Origin: Neurospora intermedia
Taxonomy: Eukaryota; Ascomycota; Sordariomycetes; Sordariales; Sordariaceae
Direction: 5' to 3'
NCBI GenBank assembly: GCA_037102815.1
Contig: BTPP01000007.1
Coordinates: 248,001-312,000, forward strand
Length of the DNA stretch: 64,000 bases
The notes beneath the pieces were generated by a model, which did no database searches, was not told the DNA's origin, and saw only the letters and a list, made by a program, of their open reading frames with translations. A program made the position numbers and the translations under genes. Below, piece by piece: positions 37,789-49,572 of the stretch; position 1 is the first letter of the stretch, and each line of letters opens with the position of its first letter.

Positions 37789-39933
37789 GGGGGCTGCAAT
37801 TTCTCTTAGGGGGCAAAAAGAGTGTTAAACCCCTATGCTACTTCAAAAGCATATCAAGTCGTGGCATGTTTTGGTGAAGATTTTTTCTGGTGTCATAGTT
37901 GGAGCAAGCGAGGGAAGGAGTTGAGCAGCGATCAAGGTACTCGGTGCTGATCTTTGGTAATGGCGGCGATGTATGTATTTTCGCATGTTTGTGGTGTCTT
38001 TTTCTTATAGCATTGGCGTTCCTACGTAGAGCGCCCCGAATTTTTCATGATTTTTAACCATCGATATTTTACGAGCTGTTTTGGTGTTCAACCCCAAGTA
38101 GGAATGGAGGCACAACTTTTGGAGGTTATCCGCTCTTTCGGTGCTTCGCTCTAAAGCAAACTAGCATATTTGCCCACTAGGAAGGTGAACCCGCGTTGGT
38201 GCATGTTTTTGCTGTGCCTGAACAACTGGGTGCTGGCACATTGGCGGTTTGTGTCTGCGCGCCAACATCCCGGCAGGACCTACCGCAACCTCCTTCCTTC
38301 TTCCTCATCTCGTCCGTTCCCGATGTCGCCATATCATCGGACGTTCCTTCTTCATCCTCCAAGGGTTCATATCATCAGTTCCGCTTTCTTATGCAGTGGC
38401 TTCAGAGTCCATGAAGATCAACTAGATCGGCATTGGTCAGTTACGACTCACCATCACGGCCGACAACGACTCGGTTGAGGCATCCCGAGCCGGGGGGCAA
38501 CTTCCTCTTGTCGTCACTCACACACCCTTCCTCTGCTTACCGAGACTACCACAGGAATATTTGAAGTCATGCCTGGTGCCTCCGTGCTTTGGTCGTCAAC
38601 ATCATGAGCAATTTCCAACACCAGCATACCTGATGTCCTCGTCGAACCAACCAGCCGTGAAGATCTCATCACAAAGACACCGTATCTGGGTTACTCAGTA
38701 CGAGCAGCTCATCCAAATCTGGACGCCAACATTAATTCTTCTTCCGTGTCAGTAATGGTGGTCTTTCTTCAGGCTCGGGTCAGTCGCGGCAAGTGGCGTA
38801 ACCCCGTGCGAAATAGCTGGTGCGGACCGTGACTGGATGCAAACATTCCTAGAGGTACCTCAGCCGGGACACTGTCGACGCCAGAAGTCCGGGGCAGTTC
38901 TGCGACAGCTTTTATTTTCGGGGTGTCACGGTTTGGACCAACATGTGGAAGCTAGAGCCGCCTCAACATGTTTCCAAAGCCGCTTGGGCTAGAGGTATCT
39001 TTCGAGAATAACTGGTAGTCAGGGTCAGAGGCGGTATACATTGTCAGGGAGGCCACTTCCCTCACAGCCTACGATCGTGCGTGTGATCTACACAGGTATC
39101 CAACATCGGATCACGGCCACGCATGGGGGCTTGGGGCGGGACAAAGGATGGTTGTCGATGTTGGCATGCTGAGGTGAAGAAAGATGTTGGTAGTCCACAA
39201 GCTGTGCGTACAACGACTTGTTCTACTCAAGGTATGATACCTCAACCACATCCAGTCTATGGCATCAGGTAACAAGGCAAACGCCGAATATCTGGGAAAA
39301 TTCTGACCAACAGTCCATATGGGCACTCGGTACTGATGATATGGATGTCGAGCAGTGTGGTCCATACTCGGCGCTTAACATATATCAACAAGCGATGAAG
39401 GAACGGATAGCATCTCGATGCATTACCACATCAACGGTGAGAATCCTTCGAGCTGGCCAGACACTGTTGGTCTCTCCTTGTCAAAGAGCCAAGTCCTTGG
39501 TGGAGGTGATTCAGTATCACATGCTGTCTACCAACCAGTACTCCTCCCATTATACAAAGGGCTCATCACCAACGACCACATCTACGATAATCTGAGGAAA
39601 GGATCCCACTCCGTCGTCACCATGGTGTTGTACCGCGCTCTACTCACATTTTGCAAATCAATGATCTCCAACCATTCGTTCTTTTGTCTTCCTAGGACCA
39701 TGGTCATCATGCCAACCAACACGTTGGTCCATAACAGTTGCGAGCGAATGTATTTAGTCTAAGATGCCATTTCTCTGGCTACTGTACATGTATAAAAGGG
39801 TGGCAGAACACCGCCGAGGGGATGTCTGACTTCAGTATCAGCAAAACACCCACTTTCTACTTCATCGTTCACCACATCTTCAACGCCCAGAAACAACAAC
39901 ACCTCGTGCCCTAACCAGAAACACTCAGAGACA
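37789..39933. other. intergenic, 2.1 kb, no firm gene
   Basis: The 3' region of the DUF3429 gene and the promoter of the gene at 39934. Several short frames occur (38561-38755, 39418-39762), and one 114-residue plus-strand frame (39418, HINGENPSSWPDTVGLSL) has protein-like composition, but no splice model joins them sensibly. CCTAGAGGTACCTC occurs near 38849-38862. Confidence 0.45.
39790..39800 (+). promoter_or_regulatory. TATA box upstream of gene at 39934
   Basis: TGTATAAAAGG matches the TATA consensus and lies about 140 nt before the ATG at 39934, leaving a leader of roughly 100 nt. The leader is rich in CA and contains no ATG before the start codon as far as seen. A strong TATA box is uncommon in constitutive fungal genes and suggests regulated expression. 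Confidence 0.6.
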
Positions 39934-40941
39934 ATGGCTCTCGGAATAGAAGACAAGTTCCCTGTCGTGCCAGGCGAGGGTAATAGACCCTGCAAAGTCC
40001 ATTGGCTGGTTGGTCCTCCGTCCCAGGAGCGCGGCCTCGTTGTGGGCACAAAACAAAAGATCAGATACTTTGGCGTCATCGAAGTCCGACCGAAACCTGT
40101 CCTCCCCGGATTCAAGAACGTTGTTTGCATGGCTGTTATCTATAAGATCGGCCCTGATGGCGAGAGAGTGCGGCGAAGCGCTGAGGAGTTCTCATACGAC
40201 AATTGGAATCCTGATTTCAACTTCAATGGCATTGATGCCGACATCAACCCGCCTGACCAGAGCTTCTGTCGATATATTCTGCTCCGCCACGTCCACTTTC
40301 CCGAAGCCGGCACATACAGACTGGAAATGACCGTTAGAGCCTTTTGTGCTGTTACTGAACCCGGACAGCCACCCCAAATCAACAATGTGCCTATCGATGA
40401 GGTTACCAAGATTCATATTGAGGTGAAGGATGGGGTTACATGGAACGAACGGCAAAGTAAGTAACACTCTGGACAGCTGCCTACCATGCCCCCTTATTTC
40501 TTTCCCTTCATTATCAAGTGGTGGTCCATGTGCAGACTCCCTTTCAATATTTCCAACCCTGTGCGCGCGTATATACTTTCTGCTCTAGCTAGTATCTCTA
40601 GCTAGCGGACATTGTTCCTTGTTGACGGGAACTCTTTACTAACACCTGACTTCGTTAATTGTAAAGCCCATCCCCTAAGCGTCAAGATCTTGACCCTCTT
40701 GGAATGGTATCCTGTTTTCGGCTGTGCCAGGTATATGGATAAGGAAACGGGTTTCGAAGTACCCCTACAACCCATGTACTGCGAAAACCCGCTCCAGACT
40801 GGTGATACCCGATCAACCTACGCCAAGAGTGAGGCTGGTTCGAGTGAGGCTGGCTCGCTCGCCACTGTCATTCACAATGAGGGAGGTCTACAGGTAACTG
40901 GAGTTGAAAGTGAGAGTCAGGCAGGAGAGAACGTCGACTAG
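39934..40941 (+). CDS. unrecognised two-exon protein, weakly velvet-like
   Basis: Exon 39934-40456 joins exon 40667-40941 across a 210-nt intron with donor GTAAGT, branch site CTAAC (TTTACTAACACCTGAC) and acceptor AAAG. The phases match (phase 1), giving 265 residues: the frame passes from NERQ to THPLSVKILTLLEW. The fold suggested by the sequence is a beta sandwich: KIRYFGVIEVRPKPVLP, NVVCMAVIYKIGPDGERV and SFCRYILLRHVHFPEAGTYRLEMTVRA. The last block recalls the velvet-domain pattern of an aromatic strand followed by EGTYRLRF, but the velvet N-terminal motif is not seen, so this is only a weak resemblance. The C-terminal 60 residues are Gly/Ser/Glu-rich. No other family was recognised. The unusually long intron is the main uncertainty in the model. 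Confidence 0.62.
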
Positions 40942-42549
40942 TCTATGCCCTCCCTGCCTAACGTACTACCTTGATTCCGCTTTCCGAATGGTACGGTGTC
41001 TGGGCTGGCTGGCAGCACGGCCCATAGGTCAGTTGATACGGAAAGGAGAGGTGGTTTCATTTACCAGACTGGGTAGACTGGTGTATCTTCCGGTGGGTTG
41101 GAACGAGAACATCAACGGGCAGGATCTATACACACCTCATGTATTCCTGTCGAATTTGGTATGACTAGGTACTCGGTGTGAAGGAGCATTTCCTTATTAT
41201 GCCGAACTGGAAGGGGGGGATTGATTTTGTTCACTCGGGTATGCGTTGTCACGGTTCGGATAGGTATTGATCGGCCTCTGGTTCATGTTCGGTGAAGTGA
41301 ACGAACGAACGGATGGAATGGCAAGGACAGGACACTCCTTGATATTTAGGTATTAGCAAGTTGGATTTCCTTAGTTTCGAAAGAACGGGCTACAGCTTTG
41401 GAAGAAACGTACCATACTGACTGTTCAACGTGAAGTCGCTGCTTCTCTTTTTTTTTCTTATCCGTTATGTATTTGTTCGTTGACTTGGATGAGATAGTGC
41501 TTTATCGGAAACGCGGGAGAATTCGCAGAGCTCGCGATAGTGTGGAAACAACTGCCGCGCGTGCGGGAAGGAAGCGACGAGTGCTTCCTAGGCCGTCATT
41601 GCTTCATTCGTCACCTTGGCAGCCCTGTGTATATTCAAGAACCACCTGCTGATTGATGACACCTACCTTTACACAGCCAGTAGCTACTACTTTATGTACC
41701 TTATCTCATGCATCTTCGATTCCTCCTGCCGTTATCAGAACTGTCAATGTACATTGTTGCAACTCCAGTCGCGGCGTCGCATTACGGTTGCCAACGACGG
41801 CGGACCTACCTTAGGTAGTTGAGCAGACTCCCCCTTCCTCAGTCCTCCCGCGGTTACCTCCCCACCCTGACCCTGTCAACGAGATTGATAGATCAGAAAA
41901 GAGTAAGTCCCAGGGGCATTCTGTGATTGCCATGGAGGTTTCACCGCACTCTACTCATCTTCTGCAAGATGTTGAGTTCCAAGCATCACGAAGTGACTGT
42001 CCTGGTAGGGAAATGGGGAAGCACGCACATGCCTCAATTGGTGGGCCAATGAGATGGTTATTTATCAGATACCTTATAGAATCAGCCCGAAGGGTGTTAG
42101 TGTGATAACATTGCGCGCCGCCATGAACGGAGACCAACAAGCATCATCAGATTACGACAAACACCAACACAAGGACCAGGAGCGCCGTGAATTTGCCTCG
42201 GTTCATCTAGAGAGACCGCAGAAAATGTAGTGCCCAAGACAAAGGTGTTTTTCTTTTTCTTGATTTTTTACTGTTTGTCGTGACGAGAATAGACGCTGAA
42301 CCAAACCACCCAATCTGAACTAAAAGGAAAGAGTAGAGGTACCCATAACTCCAACCCCGGTCCATTAACCCGCCCGATCCTCCGCAAGACCCCAAAAACG
42401 CCGTTGTCGCTTCCTTTTCGACGAAACATCATCAGGAGGACAACTCTCCTACCTCCATCTATCACTTCCCTCAAAACATCAAACCTCAAACCTCAAACCA
42501 CATACCATTCATCCCACCTCTCACTCACTATCTCCCCACACCCGACAAC
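40942..42549. other. intergenic, 1.6 kb
   Basis: Convergent 3' region between the gene at 39934 and the S33 peptidase. No gene was recognised. A TAGAGGTACCC motif lies at 42334-42344. Confidence 0.5.
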
Positions 42550-44664
42550 TCAAACCCCATCAAACAACCACCCCAACACCCGTCCCGTCTTGCCCACCTC
42601 CTTGAGACTCCCATGCCCCCAACTCCCAAAAGGACAAACCACCAACTCACACCCCCCAATGAAATTAGCTGCCTGCTGTGACAATCCCAAATCAACGTAC
42701 ATATCCTGCTTGTACGCCACCCCTCTCACTTTCACTTTCACTTCCTCCTCCCCCTCCTCCTTCGCAGTCTTTGCGTTCTCCCGAAGTGAACAAAAGTCAT
42801 ACAAAGCAGGCCAGTCAGCTTTCTGCGCGAGAATGTCCGCGGCGCCCAGAAAGGGAGTTAGGGTAGGACCGCCGAGGGGCGAGAGAAGCGGAGCGGGGTG
42901 GAGGGATTCGCCTGTGAAGTAGAACTTCTTTGATGGGATGGGGGTGGTGGTGGTGGAGGTGGAGGTAGAAGAAAGCCAGGAAAAGGCACCCGAGGGATGG
43001 GACAAGGCGACGTCGATGGCGGCCCAGTTGGATGGTTGGCTGGTTTGGGGGCAGGTGGACGAGCAGTAAATGGCTTCGTGGAGGAGGGCGTAGAGCGGGC
43101 GGCGGTGGAGGGCGAAGGACTCGAGGTTTGTGTAGAGGGAGAGGGTTGTCTGGGAGATGGTGCTTTCGTCGTTGCTTTTGGAGGAGGACATGGAGTGATC
43201 AAGGTCGGAAATGAAGCTGGTTATGAGGCGGTGGAGTTTTTCGTAGGGGATCGGGATTTTCTTGGGTTCGATGGAGCTGGTAAGTGATGACGGTTCCTCT
43301 TCTTCGTCTCCTTCGTCACTGTCCCTGCGGATCACAGGCGCTGACCCGAATGTCCGTCCCAGCGTCATAAACGTCTGGTAAGTCAGATAACACCCTTTTC
43401 TCTCTCCATTCTCGCCATAAAGTTCGTACCCCCTGAATGGCGCTGACTGTCCTTCAACCCCCTTTTGTAACGGTGCCTTATCTCGCAAGTGCTGGACGAT
43501 AGTCCTAACATGCTCTTGGTCTTCCGGGAAGTACTCGTTGAAGTAATCCTCGTTTCGCCTGACGACATGGACATATGTCTTCTCGTACACCTCCCGTGGC
43601 GTCTTACCCAGAGGTGGCATCCCGGCACTGATGTACACTGCTTCTAGGGTTTGAGGGAGAAAGGAGAGGTAAGTGGTGGCGACCCATCCGCCGAAGGACT
43701 GGCATATGAGTGTCCACTTGATGTTGGTAGCTAGTTCCTTTTCGAGACACAATCGGATCGCTTCAAGATCGCGAACAATGTTGTCTTGTCTGAAATTCGC
43801 AAGATAGTTGGCTTTGTCTTGGTCGGACATGTTCAGCACTTTGATCTTGGCGGTGGAGTCGAAGAATAAGGGGCTGAGACCCGTTCCGCGGTAGTGGACG
43901 TAGAGGACTTGGTAGCCTCTGTTGATACAGAACCTGTTCACCTCGGGGATCTTGTTGGAAGGGTTTCCGTCTCCAGGACCGCCGCAGAGGTAGAGGATGA
44001 AGGGCTTTTGGGGGGATATCGGATTACTTAGGCCATCGGGGGTTGTTGGGTTGGGGTTGGGAAAGCTGTCTACAAGTTCTGCATGAAGGTTTAGAAGAGC
44101 ATCTTTCTGCGAGGTGCCGTGATGATGGTGGTCCAATGGTACTTGAAACTCCAAAGTCCTAAAGGTATGGCCATCTTTGTTGGCTTGACGCGGTTTGATA
44201 CCGAGGAGTACAGCAGGTTTAATCCCAGCCCATAAACCCTCGGTTGAAGTTTTCTGACGGCTACCCATGTTGACCGAAAGCGGAAGTCTGTTGTCTTTAC
44301 GCCTCAGGGGTACAGCTGGTGTGTCGTATTCTCGGTAATCGGTGGCTTGCGTGGGACCCTGGTCCGATCGGTTTCCTTCCGAAAAGGGGTCCTTCGTCGA
44401 CACTGCCACAGATCGGATCGGGACCACGGGGGTGGTAACGATGACTGGAGTGTAGGGCTGAATGGTAGGGTAGAGCTTCGGTTTTGCGCACTGTGGGTAT
44501 AATATGGCTGCTTCTTGAAGCAAAAGAGACAAGTTTTGATAGTCGATATCGAAAGTCGTGGGCAGGTGGTCGTGATCTCCTGGCTCGTCGTATTGCTGAA
44601 GAGCCCACGGAGACATTGTGATATCTTGGGGCTTATGTAGCCCTTCATCTTTCAGGGTCGCCAT
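42550..44664 (-). CDS. S33-family alpha/beta hydrolase, prolyl-aminopeptidase type
   Basis: Single-exon gene, 704 residues from ATG at 44664. The oxyanion-loop motif GGPGDGNP (about 225-232) and the nucleophile elbow CQSFGGW (Ser323) mark family S33; fungal prolyl aminopeptidases release N-terminal proline from peptides. The remaining triad residues are probably Asp654 in QDMYVD and His684 in WGHGSLK, both at the spacing expected for the family. YQVLYVHYRGTGLSP is the conserved strand before the catalytic region. The protein is longer than the usual 430-550 residues: an N-terminal extension of about 160 residues and a low-complexity acidic/Ser insert (about 450-500) in the lid region account for it. 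No signal peptide is apparent, so it is probably cytosolic. Activity is inferred from family, not shown. Confidence 0.87.
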   Translation of the reverse strand: MATLKDEGLHKPQDITMSPWALQQYDEPGDHDHLPTTFDIDYQNLSLLLQEAAILYPQCAKPKLYPTIQPYTPVIVTTPVVPIRSVAVSTKDPFSEGNRSDQGPTQATDYREYDTPAVPLRRKDNRLPLSVNMGSRQKTSTEGLWAGIKPAVLLGIKPRQANKDGHTFRTLEFQVPLDHHHHGTSQKDALLNLHAELVDSFPNPNPTTPDGLSNPISPQKPFILYLCGGPGDGNPSNKIPEVNRFCINRGYQVLYVHYRGTGLSPLFFDSTAKIKVLNMSDQDKANYLANFRQDNIVRDLEAIRLCLEKELATNIKWTLICQSFGGWVATTYLSFLPQTLEAVYISAGMPPLGKTPREVYEKTYVHVVRRNEDYFNEYFPEDQEHVRTIVQHLRDKAPLQKGVEGQSAPFRGYELYGENGERKGCYLTYQTFMTLGRTFGSAPVIRRDSDEGDEEEEPSSLTSSIEPKKIPIPYEKLHRLITSFISDLDHSMSSSKSNDESTISQTTLSLYTNLESFALHRRPLYALLHEAIYCSSTCPQTSQPSNWAAIDVALSHPSGAFSWLSSTSTSTTTTPIPSKKFYFTGESLHPAPLLSPLGGPTLTPFLGAADILAQKADWPALYDFCSLRENAKTAKEEGEEEVKVKVRGVAYKQDMYVDLGLSQQAANFIGGCELVVCPFGSWGHGSLKEVGKTGRVLGWLFDGV

Positions 44665-46364
44665 CGTGAACTCGACAACTGTTGGGTGAACAGATAGCGG
44701 GAAGTCAAGGTCGGTTCGTTGGAGGTCCTAGGTCTGTCAGGTTGTTCACTCGGTCCACCTGTGAACAATGACAGAGGTTTGAACCGGCAGGCTCAAACAA
44801 GCTGCCAACGATGGAGTGAACGAGCAAAACTTGGAGGACAACAATGGGACACAACGGCAACAAAGTTCTTCCACACGGGAAGGAGACGACGTTATCAAGT
44901 ACTAGAAGATGTTGACCACGCTAGTCGGAGTATGCAAGTCCATTGGTATCATTGTTCTATGTCAAGCCACCAACAGGACAGAAGGATGTGAAGATAAACA
45001 AAGCATCTCGAGCCGTGTTGCATTTATTTACCGTACAGTGTTAGTGTCTGCTGCATAGTAGATATTAAGCCCCCATCGTCGGCTCTTTGACTACCAACCC
45101 AACCAAACCTGCGGTTGCTTCGGTTCTCAATGGCATGACTTGAACCATGACGAACAAGGATTCCCCTTCTTAGATTCCCTCGGTCTACAAAAGAAGGTGA
45201 CCGGGAACATGGAACACTGATAGATGGTGTTCCACCGACATGCACCACGTGGTTGGACCAAGGCAATAACATCGCAGTTGGCCCGACGCCAAAGCCCGTC
45301 CATTCACCCTTGCCAGTCCAAAATCTGTGCGACCCATCACTTTGGATCGCGTTGGATTTGACTGCAACCCTGATGGGTACCACACCCGAGGGTATGGACG
45401 AGGGGGACACTGGGAGATAACGCCCATGAAACCACAGTAATTGGAGACGGGTTGTTGTTGATCAACAGGAGATAACCAAGATGGAAAGCCTGTCACGAAC
45501 GTACGATACACTTCATTCACTTGTCCGGTTGGGTTGTTTAAAACAAAGGAGATCTTCAAGTTGCCCTTCGGAGAAAGTCCCAACTCCCCGATCTCACAGT
45601 TCACATCTCAAAACCACTAGCTCACTGTGATGAGGTTAGATCCCCTACAGTACACAACCTGACTGGACGTCGTCATTTTGACTGACTGTCTTGAACTTTC
45701 CAATACTTTTCGAGCCAATAAACCACCCCGGAAACACCCTGAATTTGGCTCGCCCAGCCATTAACCAAACACTGCTCGCCCGCCACTTTCCTACCTTGAC
45801 CTATCAAACCCCTATCCTCCCGTAGCATGTCGTGTAACAACGCCCGCCGTGCTTGTGCTTGGACGCCTCCCCCGAAATATCCGAGCACATGGCTTCCATC
45901 GCACATCGAAGCACCGTGCCCATGCAACTCTGCCTGATAACTCTGGGAAATGCTAACATCTGTGTGCTGCCGGTGTGCTCTCGCAATGGCCCTGGCTTCC
46001 CCAGACCCTGGTTTTGGTGTTTCTTTCCATCATTCCACACCTCACCGAAAAAGCATGGCCATCCCCAGAACTTTCCGACCCAACAACCATGGATTTGTTG
46101 ATGCGCGGGACACATGGGGAGATTGTAGGGTAGTAGTGTGGAAAGACGCCACCCGCACGGAGAGAAATGCACCGTTTGGTGTGAGATGACGATCTCGGCG
46201 GTGGTTGTTGTGTGGGAGGATTGTGAAGATGGAGAACGGTATTGGGCTGCAAATGTGTCTCGGTCTGAGAGATTGATACCTAAACTCCGCTCCTAGAGAG
46301 CAACTGCTCTTTTCTGACCGACGGCCTGACCGACCGACAGACTGACAGACCCGGTCAGCCGTCT
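44665..46364. other. intergenic, 1.7 kb
   Basis: Promoter of the S33 gene and 3' region of the acidic protein gene. The longest minus-strand frame (45185-45604) starts with GTG after an in-frame stop and has no ATG, so it was not called. Confidence 0.5.
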
Positions 46365-49300
46365 CTAGGCGATGTTGAGCCTGATGCACTGCGGATGAGA
46401 GAACAGTACGGGTTAGCAACTCGAGCAAAGACATGGCAAGGCATCCTGAGATGCACCGGGGACAGTGTTACCAAGTACTCATCACATCCATTTGACCCAA
46501 ATCCGGGGTCACCAAAGTTGATGATTGCCTCTTCCCTCACCTCCGTTCCTTGTTCGCTCTCGTTGCGATCCCAATCATCTTTTTCGATATCCGCATCTGC
46601 CGTCCAATTAACTTCAAATCCCGGACGCACAGAAATCGTTCCATCCTTCTCCGTCCGCTGGACTATTCTGCACAAGAGTACCGCCAGATCAATATGTAGC
46701 AGCCACTCATAGACTTCCTCTCCAATACGCTTGCCAGGCATTTGTTTACAAAGTTTGTAAAGCCAGGCCAGCTGGAGCTTCTTCGCCGGGGTCAGATCGG
46801 CGGCCGGTTCGAACTCCTCCGTGCCAGATACTTGTCTGTTCAGAATGTAATATACCGTCCGGTGGATCCCATTCTGCTGGTCGTCGTCGGCGTTTTGAAC
46901 TCTGTTGCGCCATGTGGCGAGTCCGTCGAGAAATTCCTTTTCGTAATCGTTGAGAATACTGACTACGTTCTTGGCCGTATTCTGTGCTGCCATCTTGATT
47001 GTGCGGACATTTAGCTGGTAGACTAAAGCGATGCGGTAGCCGGAGGTCAGTTGATAAGCGTCAACGAAGGCGCCACCGCCGGTCAATCTGCGTGTATCTG
47101 GTTATTACACATCAATGAACAAAAGCGGATGTTCCGAACACTCACGTAGCAATGAGACATGGCTCTGCCTTTGGATCAAAGTAATGGCACCTGTTCTTGC
47201 AACTGAACGCAAACTCGCCGCCTTCGTAGTCGAGTCCAGCTAGAATGACCATCAGTCTACCCGCAAGTTTGTTTTCTTCCTCAGCATGATATCTGGTGAT
47301 AGTTTACGCGATTAGTTGTGTCCATGAAGCGAATGTGTCAGATGAGGGAAACGTACAAGTCGTAGTCTGGGAAAAGACTCTTTTCTCCCCATACCCACAT
47401 ATACTCCAGCTTTGGTGTGAACTCTACTTGGGGTGTCATCCCAAGAACACCTAAGGCCTCTTCCGCCAGCCTCTCAATGTACATGTCCCACTCATCACTA
47501 TCGTCGTCGTCGTCAGAATTATCACCATCAACAACAGTGATGTGGCCTGTGTATGTTGGCGCTTGTTCCTGCTCTGACCCTTGTGCCTTGGACTTTCCTT
47601 TTGTGGGTTTCTTTTTGGTCTTGGGCTTTGCCTTGGTCGTCTCGTCTTCCTTCCTCGCACTCATAAAGAAGGTACAGTCACGTTTGAGGTTGCCAAACTC
47701 CCAACCGTTTTGCTTCTTGTAAATCTCCCTTGCCACACTGAGGAGCCTTTCGAGTGCTTCTGGATTGTTCTCCAAGTTCCGCGTGTTGAATTTGTGCTCA
47801 TTCTCTTCAACATCGTAAACCTTGAAGGCCACATGTTGTATGTCGTCTGGTTGGTCGAGTGTTCTGCAGTAGACAAAGTGTTTTGATGGAATGTTTTGAA
47901 TCAAATCCTTGACGGTTTGGTAGACTTCAGCGTTCTCTGCTTCGTTGGTCGATGCCTGGGTTTCTGTCGTGGTGTCGCTGTTTCCTTCCCCATCGATCCC
48001 CGTTCCTTCCTGCTCGGCGTGTTCTTCTGCATCTGCACCTGCATTTGCATCTGGAGAATCTCCACCAGTCCCTTCCTCAAACTCACTCTCTGCACCCTCG
48101 TCTTCATTGCCTCTTTCCTCCTCATTTTCTGCCTCATCATCTGTCCCTTCCTTTTCAATTCCTTCTGGCTCGTTCTCCACCTCCACCTCCACCACCTCGT
48201 CCTCTTCCTCACCCTCCTCTTCCTCATCCTCCTCTTCCTCCTCTTCCCCTACCTCTTCATCCTCCCCTTCTTCTTCTTCATCCTCTTCTTCATCCTCCCC
48301 GCCATGATCAATTGAACTCTCTGAAAACTTCATTTCATCCCGTTCCTCATAGTCCCCTTCCTCAACATCGGCCTGACCGGCATCAGCCACTTCTTCTTCC
48401 CTTTCGCTCTCAGGAATCATGTCCGCATCTTCCCCATCCTCCTCGTCCTCCTCCTCCTCCTCCTCCTCCACATTTTCCCGACTCTCTTCAAGCTCCGCCT
48501 CCTCCTGGGGTGAGCCATCAGGAGCCTTGTACTCGTTGTTCACATCATGCATAGTAACATTGCCTTCTCGATCCACGTGGACACTCCCATCATCCATGTC
48601 AAAATCATCGATCTCGTCACCCATTTCCTCCTGTTCTTCGTCGTCATCGTCGTCCTCCTCCTCTTCTGTCGGAACATGTCCGTTATGACCAGTTTGGACA
48701 CTCCCATCGTCCATGCCCTGGCCATCAGCTTCGTGACCGATATCATCCTGTCGGTCATCTTCCTCCCCCTCCTCCCCATCCTCCACCATCTCCGACTCCT
48801 TAAGCCGCTTTCGCGTTCTGCCTGTCTCTTCCTCTTCCACTTCACCTTCCCCTTCTCCACGCAGCTCCTTCACTGGACGCTTCCTCCCGGACTTTCCCTG
48901 CTCCAGCTGCTTCTTCTTTTCTTTGTGTCGCTGCCTTTGACCTTCCTCTTCCCCACCACCCGCATCCTGCCTCCTTTCAGATTCAGCCGAGTTACTCCTC
49001 CGTCTAGTCTTGTTTGCTTTGGCCATCATCTCTTTGATATCCATCCCTTCGAACATCGAGCTTTTCTTCTTTATTTTAGGGTGCTTATGGCGCCCGGTAG
49101 CCTCTAGCTTGTTTGTTGATTCTTCAGCCACCGGTAATGATGAGTTGGATATCTCTGCCGCACGAGCGACATTCTTTCTGACTGTATTTTTCCTTGCCTT
49201 TCTTGCGGCTGTTTCCTTTCTTAGTGAGGTACTTGGGTCTGGCTTGGAAAGTACGTCTCTGGGCTTGCTGGAAGTAGAAGCCAACGCCGAACTTGCATTG

Positions 49301-49572
49301 CGGGGTTTGATACCTGGGGAAGCTTGCGCAGTTCTTAATGAATCGGAAGCGGCTTTTGGAGCTTCTTTACTAGAGGTAGGCAACTCATCTCGTAGAGTGG
49401 AGGGAGGAGGTCGTGTTGGTGGGGCAGAGGCTAACTTGGCCGTCAGTTTGGAGCCTATCTTGGATACCTCTCTGACAATAGGCATAATGATTGGGTTTAT
49501 AACTTTTTGGGAAGGCGCTGTCGACTTTTCCTGCGCGAGCCGCTGCTGTTTGCGTGTCGTGGCTGGAGCCAT
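46365..49572 (-). CDS. acidic protein with degenerate Fe(II)/2-oxoglutarate oxygenase-like C-terminus
   Basis: Four exons fit consensus and phase: 49572-47357, 47292-47146, 47087-46472, 46388-46365, giving 1000 residues. The N-terminal 230 residues are basic and disordered (MAPATTRKQQRLAQEKS; Lys-rich KKKQLEQGKSGRKRPVKEL). Residues about 230-550 are an extreme Glu/Asp tract. From about 590 there is a folded part. The stretch LEYMWVWGEKSLFPDYDLYHAEEENKLAG followed by LMVILAGLDYEGGEFAF and AYQLTSGYRIALVYQL matches the layout of fungal 2OG oxygenases (H-x-D/E, then HEGGEL, then VTSGYRVALVYNL). The first metal motif reads HAE, but no distal His precedes TSGYR, so catalysis is doubtful. The 3' end uses a 24-nt terminal exon whose junction rests on a good branch site; the longer unspliced end to 46355 is the alternative. 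Confidence 0.78.

Noticed and set aside
45185-45604. 139-residue minus-strand frame
   Set aside because: It starts with GTG immediately after an in-frame stop, has no ATG and no recognisable motif.
47896-48860. Plus-strand frames rich in Ser, Pro and Phe/Leu
   Set aside because: Antisense shadows of the Glu/Asp tract of the acidic protein (GAG/GAA codons reversed give Leu/Phe/Ser/Pro runs).
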